From CAYRJD01 sp965212125 (GTDB lineage Bacteria > Actinomycetota > Acidimicrobiia > Acidimicrobiales > Poriferisodalaceae), in assembly GCA_965212125.1 (NCBI GenBank), contig OZ243045.1, positions 248,001-312,000 of the forward strand: a DNA stretch of 64,000 bases, read 5' to 3'. This document shows, piece by piece, positions 27,296-35,680 of this stretch (position 1 is the first letter of the stretch; every line of letters starts with the position of its first letter). The notes under the pieces are model-generated. The model saw only the letters and a program-made list of their open reading frames with translations, was not told where the DNA came from and made no database searches. The position numbers and the translations under genes are program-made.

Positions 27296-29275
27296 ATGGC
27301 TGACACAGCTATGACATCGCCAATAAGCGTTACCTTGCCGGACGGATCTCCCCGCGACCTTCCTGCTGGCGCTACCGGCGCAGACCTTGCCGCTGACTTG
27401 GGCAAGCGCGCCAAGCGAGATGCGGTGATTGCGCTAGCAGATGGCCGCGAACTTGATCTAAACCGAGAGCTACCCGACGGGGCGCAGGTGTCGCTTGTGT
27501 TTGCTGACAGCGACGAAGGCTTAGAGGTGCTGCGCCACTCCACCGCCCACGTGCTGGCACAAGCCGTGCTGCGGCTTTTCCCTGGGGCGACTTTTTCGAT
27601 TGGGCCGCCCATTGAAAACGGCTTCTACTACGACTTTGATCTGGGCGAGGGAATCACCTTTAGCGAAGACGATCTGGCCAAGATTGAGGCCGAGATGGTT
27701 CAAATCGTTGCGGCAAAGCAACCGTTTGAGCGAGCCGAAGTAAGTGCGAGTGAGGCCGACGAACTGTTCGCCAACCACCCTTACAAGCTGGAGATTATTC
27801 ATGGCGTGGCCGACGACCCAACGTCGGGCCCCGAGGGTGACGTCATTACGACCTATCGCAACAGCGCCGAGTTTGTAGATCTGTGCCGCGGTCCGCACGT
27901 GCCACACACCGGTCGGCTGTCGCATTTCAAGTTGATGCGGGTGGCTGGCGCCTACTGGCGTGGCGATGAGCACGGCCCGATGCTGCAACGGATTTATGGC
28001 ACCGCTTGGAACTCCGCTGCGGCTTTGGAAGAGCATCTGGTGCGACTTGAACAAGCTGCCATGCGCGACCATCGGCGCTTGGCGGTTGATCTGGACCTGT
28101 TGAGCTTTCCCAGCGAGCTTGGCGGCGGCCTGGCCGTGTGGCATCCCAAAGGTGCCACCGTGCGCAAAATCATGGAGGACTACAGCCGTGACCGCCACGA
28201 GCAAGGCGGCTACAAGTTCGTCTACACGCCGCATCTAGCAAATGCGCGGCTGTTTGAGCGGTCGGGCCATCTGGAGTACTACGCGGATTCGATGTATCCG
28301 CCGATGGAGATGGACAACGGCACTTATTACCCCAAGCCGATGAACTGTCCGATGCACTGCTCCATCTTTGGCCAGCGTCAGCGCAGCTACCGCGAGCTGC
28401 CCCTGCGTTTGTTTGAGCTTGGCACGGTCTATCGCTACGAGCGCTCCGGCACCTTGCACGGACTATTGCGTATTCGTGGTTTCACTCAAGACGACAGCCA
28501 TCTGTATGTAACGCCCGAGCAGCTGCCGTCCGAAATTGAAAGGCTGCTTGGCTTTGTGCTGTCGGTGCTTGAGGCGTTTGGTTTTACCGATTTCGCCTTC
28601 AAACTCTCAACCAAAGATCCCGACAAGTACGTGGGCGACGATGCCGGCTGGGAGGCCGCAACCGAAGCCTTGCGGGCTGCGCTGGCTGCGGGCGGGCATA
28701 GCTACGAGGTAAACGAAGGCGACGCGGCCTTTTACGGACCCAAAATAGACATAGACGTGAAGGATGCCATCGGGCGTTCTTGGCAGCTTTCAACCATTCA
28801 GGTTGACTTCAATTTGCCCGAGCGGTTTGATCTGCAATACGCCGGGCCAGACGGCCAGCTGCATCGCCCGATAATGCTGCACCGGGCGCTTTTTGGCTCG
28901 ATTGAGCGTTTCTTTGGGGTGCTGGTTGAGCACTATGCCGGCGCTTTCCCGACCTGGTTGGCTCCGGTGCAGGTACACGTTCTGGGTGTGCGAGCAGACC
29001 ATGATGAGTTTGCGGCGAACCTAACGCAGCGTCTGGCTGACGCGGGGCTGCGGGCGGAGATGATTCCGGCCGATGACCCGTTAGGGGCGCGCATCCGCCG
29101 CAGCAAGCTTGAGAAGCTGCCTTATGTGTTGGTGGTGGGCGACGACGATGTCGCCAACGACACCGCAGGGGTGAATGCGCGCGGCGAAGAGGTTGAGCGT
29201 GACGTGCCGATCGCCGCGTTCATTGAGCGAGTGCAGGCCGAAGTTCGCCAACGCACGGTGACCGCCCAGGCATGA
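27296..29275 (+). CDS. thrS: threonyl-tRNA synthetase
   Basis: A 659-residue class II synthetase that charges tRNA-Thr. It has an N-terminal TGS domain (ISVTLPDGSPRDLPAGATGAD), the editing domain with HSTAHVLA and the distal CRGPHVPHTG, the catalytic core with PMNCPMHC (zinc cysteine) and motif 2 YRYERSGTLHGLLRIRGFTQDD, and a C-terminal anticodon-binding domain. The frame starts ATG at 27296; another ATG 15 bases later would remove MADTA. No T-box leader was seen. It overlaps the next gene by ATGA. Confidence 0.95.
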   Translation: MADTAMTSPISVTLPDGSPRDLPAGATGADLAADLGKRAKRDAVIALADGRELDLNRELPDGAQVSLVFADSDEGLEVLRHSTAHVLAQAVLRLFPGATFSIGPPIENGFYYDFDLGEGITFSEDDLAKIEAEMVQIVAAKQPFERAEVSASEADELFANHPYKLEIIHGVADDPTSGPEGDVITTYRNSAEFVDLCRGPHVPHTGRLSHFKLMRVAGAYWRGDEHGPMLQRIYGTAWNSAAALEEHLVRLEQAAMRDHRRLAVDLDLLSFPSELGGGLAVWHPKGATVRKIMEDYSRDRHEQGGYKFVYTPHLANARLFERSGHLEYYADSMYPPMEMDNGTYYPKPMNCPMHCSIFGQRQRSYRELPLRLFELGTVYRYERSGTLHGLLRIRGFTQDDSHLYVTPEQLPSEIERLLGFVLSVLEAFGFTDFAFKLSTKDPDKYVGDDAGWEAATEALRAALAAGGHSYEVNEGDAAFYGPKIDIDVKDAIGRSWQLSTIQVDFNLPERFDLQYAGPDGQLHRPIMLHRALFGSIERFFGVLVEHYAGAFPTWLAPVQVHVLGVRADHDEFAANLTQRLADAGLRAEMIPADDPLGARIRRSKLEKLPYVLVVGDDDVANDTAGVNARGEEVERDVPIAAFIERVQAEVRQRTVTAQA

Positions 29276-30534
29276 AGGCGCTGGTTTTTCCCCGCAATCA
29301 TCTGCGGTTTGCGGCGGCTATGACGATGTCGCGACTCAGCCCGGGGGCGGGTGCCTCGGTCGGGCCGCTAAGACTGACAGAGGTTGATCCGCCCGAGCTA
29401 CCGGGCGAGGACTGGTCGTATGTGAGTACTCGTCTGGCGGGGATCTGTGGTTCGGATCTGGCGACAATTGACGGACAGGTGTCGCGCTATTTTGAACCGC
29501 TGGTTTCGTTTCCCATGACGCCCGGACATGAAGTGGTAGGCGACACTGCGGATGGCACCCGCGTGGTGCTTGAGCCAGTGCTGGGAGCCGAAGCGCATGG
29601 CGAGGCACCCGCCTGGTTGGGCGCTGCTCCGGCCGATGGCGACGACTACGGCCATCTAATCGGCGGGCGGCTGGAGCCTGGCTTGCAAACGGGGTCATGC
29701 GCTAGCACGGGCGGCGGCTGGTCCGAAATGTTTGCGGCGCATAGTTCGCAGCTTCACTCTTTGGGCAGTGTCGATACGGAAGAGCTGAGCGATGAAGCCG
29801 CGGTGATGATTGAGCCCACCGCGGCGGCGACTCATGCAGTGCTGCGGGCGAACGTTCCTGATGGCGGCACCGTGGCGGTTATCGGGGCCGGGACTATGGG
29901 GTTGGCCGCGATCGCTGCGCTACGGACTTTTACGAATGTCAATGCGGTGGTGGTTGGGGCGCGGTATCCGCATCAGCGCAAGCTGGCAACCGAGCTTGGC
30001 GCCGATCTAGCCGTTGAGCCAGATGAGCTTGTGCGAGCGGTGCGCCGGGCTGCTGGTACGCGCGTAATCGGGCACACACTTGGTTCTGGCACTGACGTGA
30101 CGATTGACGCAGTCGCTAGCTCGCGCAGCATCACCGACGCTGTGGCAATGACCAAGCCGCGCGGCCGAGTGGTTGTGTTGGGGATGCCAGCCCAGGTGCA
30201 GTTGGATCTTTCGGCTTTGTGGCATCGCGAAACGGAGTTGGTGGGGGCGTATTGCTATGGCACGGAGCAACTGGGCAGCAAGCTCGCTGGCGAGCCTGAT
30301 GGTGAGCCTGGCGATCAGCCCGGTCAGCCCGGCGGCGAGCCTGACGGCCAGCTCGGCGAACACGGCGGCAAGCACACCTTTGAGCTGGCGACGCAGCTTG
30401 TGCGCGATTGCGCGCTAGAAAATCTGGTGTCGGAGCTTTATCGCCTGGAGGACTACAAAGCTGCCATTAGCCACGCAGCCCAAGCGGGATCACGCGGCAG
30501 CGTCAAAATCGCTTTCGACCTGCGAGAGGACTAG
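29272..30534 (+). CDS. zinc-dependent medium-chain alcohol/polyol dehydrogenase family protein
   Basis: A 420-residue MDR-family oxidoreductase. GICGSDLATIDG holds the catalytic zinc cysteine, TPGHEVVGD the second zinc ligand, and VAVIGAGTMGLAAIAAL is the NAD(P) Rossmann loop. The structural-zinc four-cysteine lobe is not seen. Between about residues 338 and 364 lies an insertion of Gly-Glu-Pro-Asp-type repeats (30288-30366). The ATG overlaps the thrS stop as ATGA, so it is cotranscribed. The substrate (threonine, sorbitol or another alcohol) is not determined. Confidence 0.8.
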   Translation: MKALVFPRNHLRFAAAMTMSRLSPGAGASVGPLRLTEVDPPELPGEDWSYVSTRLAGICGSDLATIDGQVSRYFEPLVSFPMTPGHEVVGDTADGTRVVLEPVLGAEAHGEAPAWLGAAPADGDDYGHLIGGRLEPGLQTGSCASTGGGWSEMFAAHSSQLHSLGSVDTEELSDEAAVMIEPTAAATHAVLRANVPDGGTVAVIGAGTMGLAAIAALRTFTNVNAVVVGARYPHQRKLATELGADLAVEPDELVRAVRRAAGTRVIGHTLGSGTDVTIDAVASSRSITDAVAMTKPRGRVVVLGMPAQVQLDLSALWHRETELVGAYCYGTEQLGSKLAGEPDGEPGDQPGQPGGEPDGQLGEHGGKHTFELATQLVRDCALENLVSELYRLEDYKAAISHAAQAGSRGSVKIAFDLRED

Positions 30535-30548
30535 CCGCGCTAGCTGCG

Positions 30549-30869
30549 TCAGTCGCGAAACAGACCGTGTGCCTGGTCGCTGATCTCGTTGTGGCGTTTC
30601 ACCACCTCAGCGATTATCTGTCGCAGCAAACTCTGAGCAAACTCCGGATCTAGGCCAGCTTCTTTGGCAACCTCGGCAACGCGAGCCAGACGTTCTGTCT
30701 CACGCTGCTCATCAACCGCATCAAGCCCAGCCGACATCTTCAACTGGCCAATGTCGGTCGTTACTTCAAAACGTTGCGCCAACAAGCGCACCAAAGACTC
30801 GTCAATCTCATCAATGTGCGCCCGGTATTTGGCTAACTCTTCGGCAGCAGACACGGCTGCTAGAGCCAA
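30549..30869 (-). CDS. chorismate mutase, AroQ type
   Basis: An approximately 106-residue all-helical AroQ domain that converts chorismate to prephenate. YRAHIDEIDESLVRLLAQRFEVTTDIGQLK is the long first helix with the substrate-binding arginine and lysine; the later part ends in LLRQIIAEVVKRHNEIS. The frame opens with TTG at 30869, abutting the stop of the upstream peroxidase; the GTG at 30854 is an alternative. It is cotranscribed with that peroxidase. It is a monofunctional mutase, with no dehydratase or dehydrogenase fused. Confidence 0.85.
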   Translation of the reverse strand: MALAAVSAAEELAKYRAHIDEIDESLVRLLAQRFEVTTDIGQLKMSAGLDAVDEQRETERLARVAEVAKEAGLDPEFAQSLLRQIIAEVVKRHNEISDQAHGLFRD

Positions 30870-31796
30870 CTAGCTGGCGATTTTGTCAAGCGTTTCCTCA
30901 CTGGGGGCAAAGTAGAACGATCCTGACGCAGGATTTGAGTAGTCGGTGAGGACGTCACGCACGTCGGCATCATCCAAGCCGTACATCCTTCGCAGCCGCT
31001 CTCGCAGCGGTGCTTGATCCTTGCAAAACGCCATGAAGTACAAGCCGACCGTGCCATCGTGAAATGCGTACGGAGTTGAGCGACGCGCAATCTCGTTGCG
31101 TTTCGGGCTGCTTTCCGTGCCGTGGTTGCCGTCCTCGCGCAATTCAACGTGGCTGAGGTGGCTGTACGGCTCTTGCGTGTCGGTCTTTTCAATGCCCGGG
31201 TACTTCTTGCGCCCGAAGTTTTTCTCTTGCTGGTCATCTGACAGGGCATTCCAACCGTCAAGGTCATGCACCCAGCGCTGAGCGATTATGTGGCTGCCGC
31301 CAGCGCCCGGCTGGCCATCGGGAACGATGGCGGCGGCTGGCTCATCTTCATCGGCAGGGTTGCCGGTGCCGTCTTTGAAGCCAGTCATATCGAGCGAATC
31401 GCCATAGATAAATGTCGGGGTTTCGCGAGCGACTGCCATGTGCCCCGCCAAAGCGGTGCGTGCGTCGTACTGCGCTTTCCAAACCAAGTCTTTGTTGTCG
31501 TGGTTTAGCCACAGCAACAGTTCTTCTTGCGTGCCTTTGGCTTCACGACCAGAACCATCTTCGGATGCGACGGTCACGTACTCCTGAAAATCTTCCGGCA
31601 TGTCGTCGGACAACTCGGGCAGCAGACCCGGGCCGAACCCGAGAACCAGGTTGATGTTCTCAGATGCGCAAGCCGCACGCAGGTCGCGTAGAACGGATTT
31701 GATGACGCCCAGATCGGCGCCGTCAACACGACTCAGATGCACGTACCACTGGTTCTGGCCCATGCTGTTGAAAATGGCTCTTTGCGGTGTTGTCAT
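30870..31796 (-). CDS. DyP-type haem peroxidase
   Basis: A 308-residue dye-decolorising peroxidase of the shorter (class B-like) kind. GFKDGTGNP is the GXXDG motif with the catalytic aspartate, SHLSHVELR contains the proximal haem histidine, and IARRSTPYA the distal arginine. No signal peptide and no C-terminal encapsulin-targeting tail are seen, so it is probably cytoplasmic. The ATG at 31796 has GGAG at a good distance and is preferred over the upstream in-frame start at 31826. It is divergent from the AhpD-like redox protein, which hints at a shared peroxide-stress role. Confidence 0.9.
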   Translation of the reverse strand: MTTPQRAIFNSMGQNQWYVHLSRVDGADLGVIKSVLRDLRAACASENINLVLGFGPGLLPELSDDMPEDFQEYVTVASEDGSGREAKGTQEELLLWLNHDNKDLVWKAQYDARTALAGHMAVARETPTFIYGDSLDMTGFKDGTGNPADEDEPAAAIVPDGQPGAGGSHIIAQRWVHDLDGWNALSDDQQEKNFGRKKYPGIEKTDTQEPYSHLSHVELREDGNHGTESSPKRNEIARRSTPYAFHDGTVGLYFMAFCKDQAPLRERLRRMYGLDDADVRDVLTDYSNPASGSFYFAPSEETLDKIAS

Positions 31797-31880
31797 TGAT
31801 TTCTCCGGTGTTGTGGTGTTAGTCAAAATCTGGCATAGCGTAGGCTAGACGAAACTACCTGTGGTGGTGAAAGTAGCGCA

Positions 31881-33140
31881 GTGATGTACCAAACCGATTT
31901 GCCAATTAGAGACAACCTGGCCGCGGCGCATCGGCGCACGCTGGAGCACTGGGCACGTCCCGGTACCTGGTGGGATGCCCGGCAGCGGCTGGCCATTGTG
32001 GGGCAGGTACGTACGGCACTTAGCCATGCCGACCAGAACAGCGCACCGCTTCCGCCTTGGGTGGCACCTAGCAGCGTGGATGAGTTGGCTGATGTGGTGG
32101 CTGCGGCAAGTGAGGTACTGCCAGCGGCTGCGATTGATGCTGTCTGGCGCATTACTAGCCATCCCGGCACGCTTACAGCCGACTGGTATGAAGGCGTTAT
32201 TACCGAGCTTGTCGATACGGGAGACTTTGCGGCTGGCCAAGCAGCCGTCGATGAGGCCAGCCAAGCTGCGCTCGCATATGTTGAGCTAGTCGGGATCGTG
32301 GCGCAAGCCAACAACCTTGACCGCTTCGCCGATACCTTGGGACTAGATCGCCTGGAGCTACCAGAGCCTGAGCCAGGCGAACCGACGCGCGAACTGAGCG
32401 AGAGTGTGGCGGTCAAAAATCATTGGGTGCCGACCGATGACGCTTCAAGGCTGAACGTGTTAAATGCATTGTCGGCGGTGACAGCAGAAGATGACGCTTC
32501 AAGGCCGAACGTGTTTAATGCATTGTCGGCGGTGCCAGCAGAAGTAGAGGCATGGCTTGTGCTGTCAGATGCGGGCTATGTACCGCTTAACACCCTCCTC
32601 GGTGACCTAAAGACCGGACATGCTTCGCTTACAAGACCTCAGATTGAGCTGGTTGCCGCTAGAACCTCCAAGCTCAACGATTGCTTTTACTGAACTACCA
32701 GCCATGCGGTGCTGTTCGGTCTGAGCAGCGAAGTAAATGGTCTTGTAGACAACTATGAAGCAGCCGATTTTGCGGCGATAAATGGAGCGGCGGATGCTGG
32801 CGGCAACGCTGACCGCGCCGACACGGACCGTGCTAGCGCCCAGGCTGGACGTTTTCAATCTGATGTTGCGCACGCCGACTTGCTGACCAACCTCGCTGAT
32901 GCCATCCACGCGCGTGAGCCAGACGGGTTGGCAGCCGCTAAGAGTGAGCTAGCGCAGGCGGCGGGAGAAGACGTGCTGGTGGATGCGACGGCTGTTTCGT
33001 CCAACTTTTTCATGATGACCCGCATCGCGGATGGCACCGGAACGCCGCTAGACGAACGCACATCTGAAATGAGTGAGGTCGCCCGCGAGACTGTTGGCGT
33101 GAACGAACTTGTGTCGCGCCGCACCCAGCCGGTCGGCTAG
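31881..33140 (+). CDS. two-domain AhpD/carboxymuconolactone-decarboxylase-like protein, probable selenoprotein (in-frame TGA at 32691)
   Basis: Reading through the TGA at 32691-32693 gives one 419-residue protein. An N-terminal AhpD-like domain lacks cysteines. The second domain holds LTRPQIELVAARTSKLNDCFY-U-TTSH, where U is codon 271. AhpD enzymes have C-x-x-C-x-x-x-H as redox motif; here C268, codon 271 and H275 fit exactly, with TGA in place of the second cysteine codon. The downstream part (SSNFFMMTRIADGTGTPLD) is the normal end of such proteins, so the two open frames are one gene. A SECIS-like hairpin follows the TGA. Reduction of peroxides or another thiol redox reaction is expected. 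The start is GTG 31881 or ATG 31884. Alternatives are a nonsense mutation or a sequencing error. Confidence 0.8.
32436..32543 (+). repeat. in-frame 54-bp tandem duplication in the AhpD-like gene
   Basis: Two adjacent 54-nt units (32436-32489 and 32490-32543) differ at only four positions by eye and encode DDASRLNVLNALSAVTAE and DDASRPNVFNALSAVPAE. The unit lies just before the second redox domain and keeps the frame. Confidence 0.95.
32691..32729 (+). promoter_or_regulatory. candidate bacterial SECIS element after in-frame TGA
   Basis: The TGA is followed 24 nt later by an apical loop GGTCT (32718-32722) closed by a 7-bp stem, GCTGTTC (32711-32717) with GAGCAGC (32723-32729), including one G-U pair. 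Bacterial SECIS loops usually start with G in the first two positions and lie about 16-37 nt after the UGA. The E. coli fdhF loop also contains GGUCU. The hairpin lies in coding sequence, as expected for bacteria. Confidence 0.7.
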
Positions 33141-33168
33141 GGCGAATCAGCCGGTCGGCTAGAGAGGC

Positions 33169-34938
33169 TTAACTTTCTGGGAAGCGTTTGGTCGGCAAGT
33201 GTGGGCCGACGTAACCAACGTGAACCATCCCGGTTTTGCCTCTGGTGTCGTCATAGAAGTACAGACGTGGTGCAACATCTCCGTTTGACAATTTTAGATG
33301 CGCCTCCATTTCAATAATGCCTGACTGGTCAACCTCATTTGAAATCGGCATCTGGCGGTGCGCCTTCAGCTTTGGCTGACGTTTGACCTCTTCGGATTCA
33401 TGCATTGACAACTTTTTGGCATTGCTGGGCCATACAAGCGGACGTCCAGACCGACTACACCAATCTTGGAAATTCTTGTAGCGGTAGTCCTGCGTGGCGG
33501 CATCGTGGGCGTAAGCGCCTAGTGCCCAAAGCCCGCTCCGGAGATCTGAGATCCACACCCTTATGTGTTGGCTGCGGTCAAGTTTCTCAAGCTCTTGCCC
33601 AGCGTCGCTATGAATTTCAACGTACCGAAGATTCTCATTTGCGTATAGCAAGACCTCTGAAATTGAAGAGAATTCGTCTTCGGCGGATTTTGATGCGGCT
33701 GCGATTGATGCAGGCACGTCAACGGCCGCTTCCGAGGTAGGAGCCTCGCCGGACGTGTGTTCAAGTAGCGACACAAGCCTGTCTTGCAGCCAATCAATTT
33801 GGTCTTGCTTTTCTTCGGTGGCTTCAATGCTTCTCCCCAGTTCGCTTCGCAGGCTTTCATTCTCGCTGCGCTCATCATTGAGTCTTCGCTGAGCGATAAA
33901 GCGTTCTTTGCGGGCTTCCAGATAGTTGTCCCAAACCTCATTTAGCTCTTCGGCCTGCTGGCTGTTTGCTTCTTCTAAAGATGATCCCCCATAGCTTCGC
34001 TCTTGACGGGCTTCAATGTGACGAGCTTCAATGGCTTTGCGCAGGTCATCAAAAGCTGCTGGGGGAGGGGTCGCCACAAGTGCCGGCCGCAGGATTGACA
34101 GAAGCCGGCGGCACGTCTCGTCAATGTTGGTTCGCACCTGATGAGCGGAGAAAACGGGATTGCGGATGAGGGTGTAAGGCTTGAACGGCATATACAGGCG
34201 CGCCTCGCCGGGCTGGACGTCGTGCTCAATTCCCATCTCTTTTTGAAACAGAGGGAGGGCACCATCTGGCAGAGTCAAGACCAGCGCCACACCGGCTAGC
34301 AGCTCGGCAGCTTTGTTGGCTCTAGCCATTGTTGGCCCGGGGCCGTCCATTGGATCATGAGCAAAAACGACAATGGGTGTCTTGCGAACCTCTGCGAAGA
34401 TCCGGTTATTGGTCAGGTCTTTAATCGCTTTTTCGTCTTTGGGGTCAATAGCGATGGCTCTGCTGAGAAGTGGCAGGTCGCCAAAGCGCGGCGTGCCATC
34501 AGCCGTGTTGCCGCTGTCAATGAGAGAGGCGGCAAGCTGGATCGTCTCTTTCAGGCGCTCGTCCAGATTGTCTTCCTCCACAGAAGATTCGGCATCAATC
34601 CAAATCCAACCCTTGTCTTTCTCCGACAGCACTCGCAAGACGGTGCGCGTTTTCCCGAGCTCGCAGCCGATGTCCAGACTCACTTCAATTGAAGAAACCT
34701 CCTGGTCGGCATGCGTTTGACTGTGAAGCAGGCCGACGCGGGAGCCAAGCCGCTCACGCAGCTCACCCTCCCAATTGGTGAATTCATCTCTGGCTGATTC
34801 AGTCAGATTGGCGCGGGTGTCCTGCCACACAGCCCGATAGACGAGCCGCAAAGACTCCTCTGATTCCAGGTCGTAGGGCTCAGGTCGCGCTAAGTCGGTC
34901 AGGGATTGAGTTGGGTCGGTCCGGTCTGTTTGCACCAT
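33169..34938 (-). CDS. hypothetical coiled-coil protein, conserved C-terminal domain
   Basis: A 589-residue soluble protein that I cannot assign to a named family. Residues about 1-290 form a mixed domain with VVFAHDPMDGPGPTMARA and TLPDGALPLF. About 290-400 is charged and likely coiled coil (EARHIEARQERS through EKQDQIDWLQDRL). The end has MEAHLKLSNGD and APRLYFYDDTRGKTGMVHVGYVGPHLP, a pattern I associate with uncharacterised actinobacterial proteins. There are no membrane helices or signal peptide. It is convergent with the AhpD-like gene and 14 bases after the PEBP gene, with which it may be cotranscribed. A mobile or defence-related role is possible but unsupported. Confidence 0.6.
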   Translation of the reverse strand: MVQTDRTDPTQSLTDLARPEPYDLESEESLRLVYRAVWQDTRANLTESARDEFTNWEGELRERLGSRVGLLHSQTHADQEVSSIEVSLDIGCELGKTRTVLRVLSEKDKGWIWIDAESSVEEDNLDERLKETIQLAASLIDSGNTADGTPRFGDLPLLSRAIAIDPKDEKAIKDLTNNRIFAEVRKTPIVVFAHDPMDGPGPTMARANKAAELLAGVALVLTLPDGALPLFQKEMGIEHDVQPGEARLYMPFKPYTLIRNPVFSAHQVRTNIDETCRRLLSILRPALVATPPPAAFDDLRKAIEARHIEARQERSYGGSSLEEANSQQAEELNEVWDNYLEARKERFIAQRRLNDERSENESLRSELGRSIEATEEKQDQIDWLQDRLVSLLEHTSGEAPTSEAAVDVPASIAAASKSAEDEFSSISEVLLYANENLRYVEIHSDAGQELEKLDRSQHIRVWISDLRSGLWALGAYAHDAATQDYRYKNFQDWCSRSGRPLVWPSNAKKLSMHESEEVKRQPKLKAHRQMPISNEVDQSGIIEMEAHLKLSNGDVAPRLYFYDDTRGKTGMVHVGYVGPHLPTKRFPES

Positions 34939-34952
34939 TGGAGATGGCCGGG

Positions 34953-35489
34953 TTATGTCTGTTCGTAAATGGGGGTGACGTAGGCGCGCGCCAAGGTCGT
35001 GCCGAACATGTTGAAGCCACAGATTGCCGGGGTTGTGTTTTCGTCAATCGGCAAGGCATCCACGCTCAGCGCGTGCACGACAAACATGTAGCGGTGCGGG
35101 CCGTGACCGGGCGGTGGCGCGGAGCCTAGGTAGCCGTACAGGCTGGCGTCGTTGCGCAGTTGCTTTGCGCCAGCCGGCAGGCCTGAGCCTTCCTGGTCGC
35201 CTGCGCCGCTGGCCAGCTCGTTAACCGATGCTGGTATGTCGTATGCCGTCCAATGCCAAAAGCCGCTGCCGGTGGGGGCGTCCGGGTCAAAGCAGGTAAC
35301 GACGTAGCTCGCCGTTTCGCCAGGCGCGCCCGACCAAGCCAGGTGTGGCGAGCGGTCTTCGCCACCGGCGCCGAAGATGCCAGACACCTGCGGCATCGCC
35401 AGCATCTGGCCGTCAGACACGTCGTCGCTTTGGACGGCGAACGATGGCACCTGCGGCAAGAAGTTGTATGGATTTGGTGAACTTGTCAT
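34953..35489 (-). CDS. YbhB/YbcL family Raf-kinase-inhibitor-like (PEBP) protein
   Basis: A 178-residue phosphatidylethanolamine-binding-protein fold. SPHLAWSGAPGETASYVVTCFDPDAP is followed by FWHWTAYDIP and GPHRYMFVVHAL, the conserved ligand-pocket motifs. Bacterial members are soluble and have unknown ligands. The ATG at 35489 (MTSSPNPYNF) has a GGGG stretch just upstream; the frame stays open to 35549 but the added residues are repetitive and not conserved. Upstream lies a short ctgggccattg repeat. Confidence 0.85.
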   Translation of the reverse strand: MTSSPNPYNFLPQVPSFAVQSDDVSDGQMLAMPQVSGIFGAGGEDRSPHLAWSGAPGETASYVVTCFDPDAPTGSGFWHWTAYDIPASVNELASGAGDQEGSGLPAGAKQLRNDASLYGYLGSAPPPGHGPHRYMFVVHALSVDALPIDENTTPAICGFNMFGTTLARAYVTPIYEQT

Positions 35490-35680
35490 GCCCCTACTTT
35501 CGCGCATCGGTGGGACATTTGCAGGGAGGCCTCGCAATTGCTGGGCCATTGCTGGGCCATTACTGGGCCTGTCCTGGCCCGCGCTGCTTTTTGCGCAGGG
35601 CAGCTTGTTTGCTGGGATAATGGCGCCGTGCTAGCAACGAATGATCTCAATGACCTCCCAGCAATGAGCGACGGCCAACG

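Noticed and set aside
30870..31796. DyP peroxidase as encapsulin cargo
   Set aside because: The C-terminus lacks a recognisable encapsulin-targeting peptide and no encapsulin gene is adjacent.
32709..33140. Separate 143-residue protein starting at GTG 32709
   Set aside because: Its sequence is the direct in-frame continuation of the AhpD-like domain, and the start would lie inside the conserved redox motif region with no ribosome binding site.
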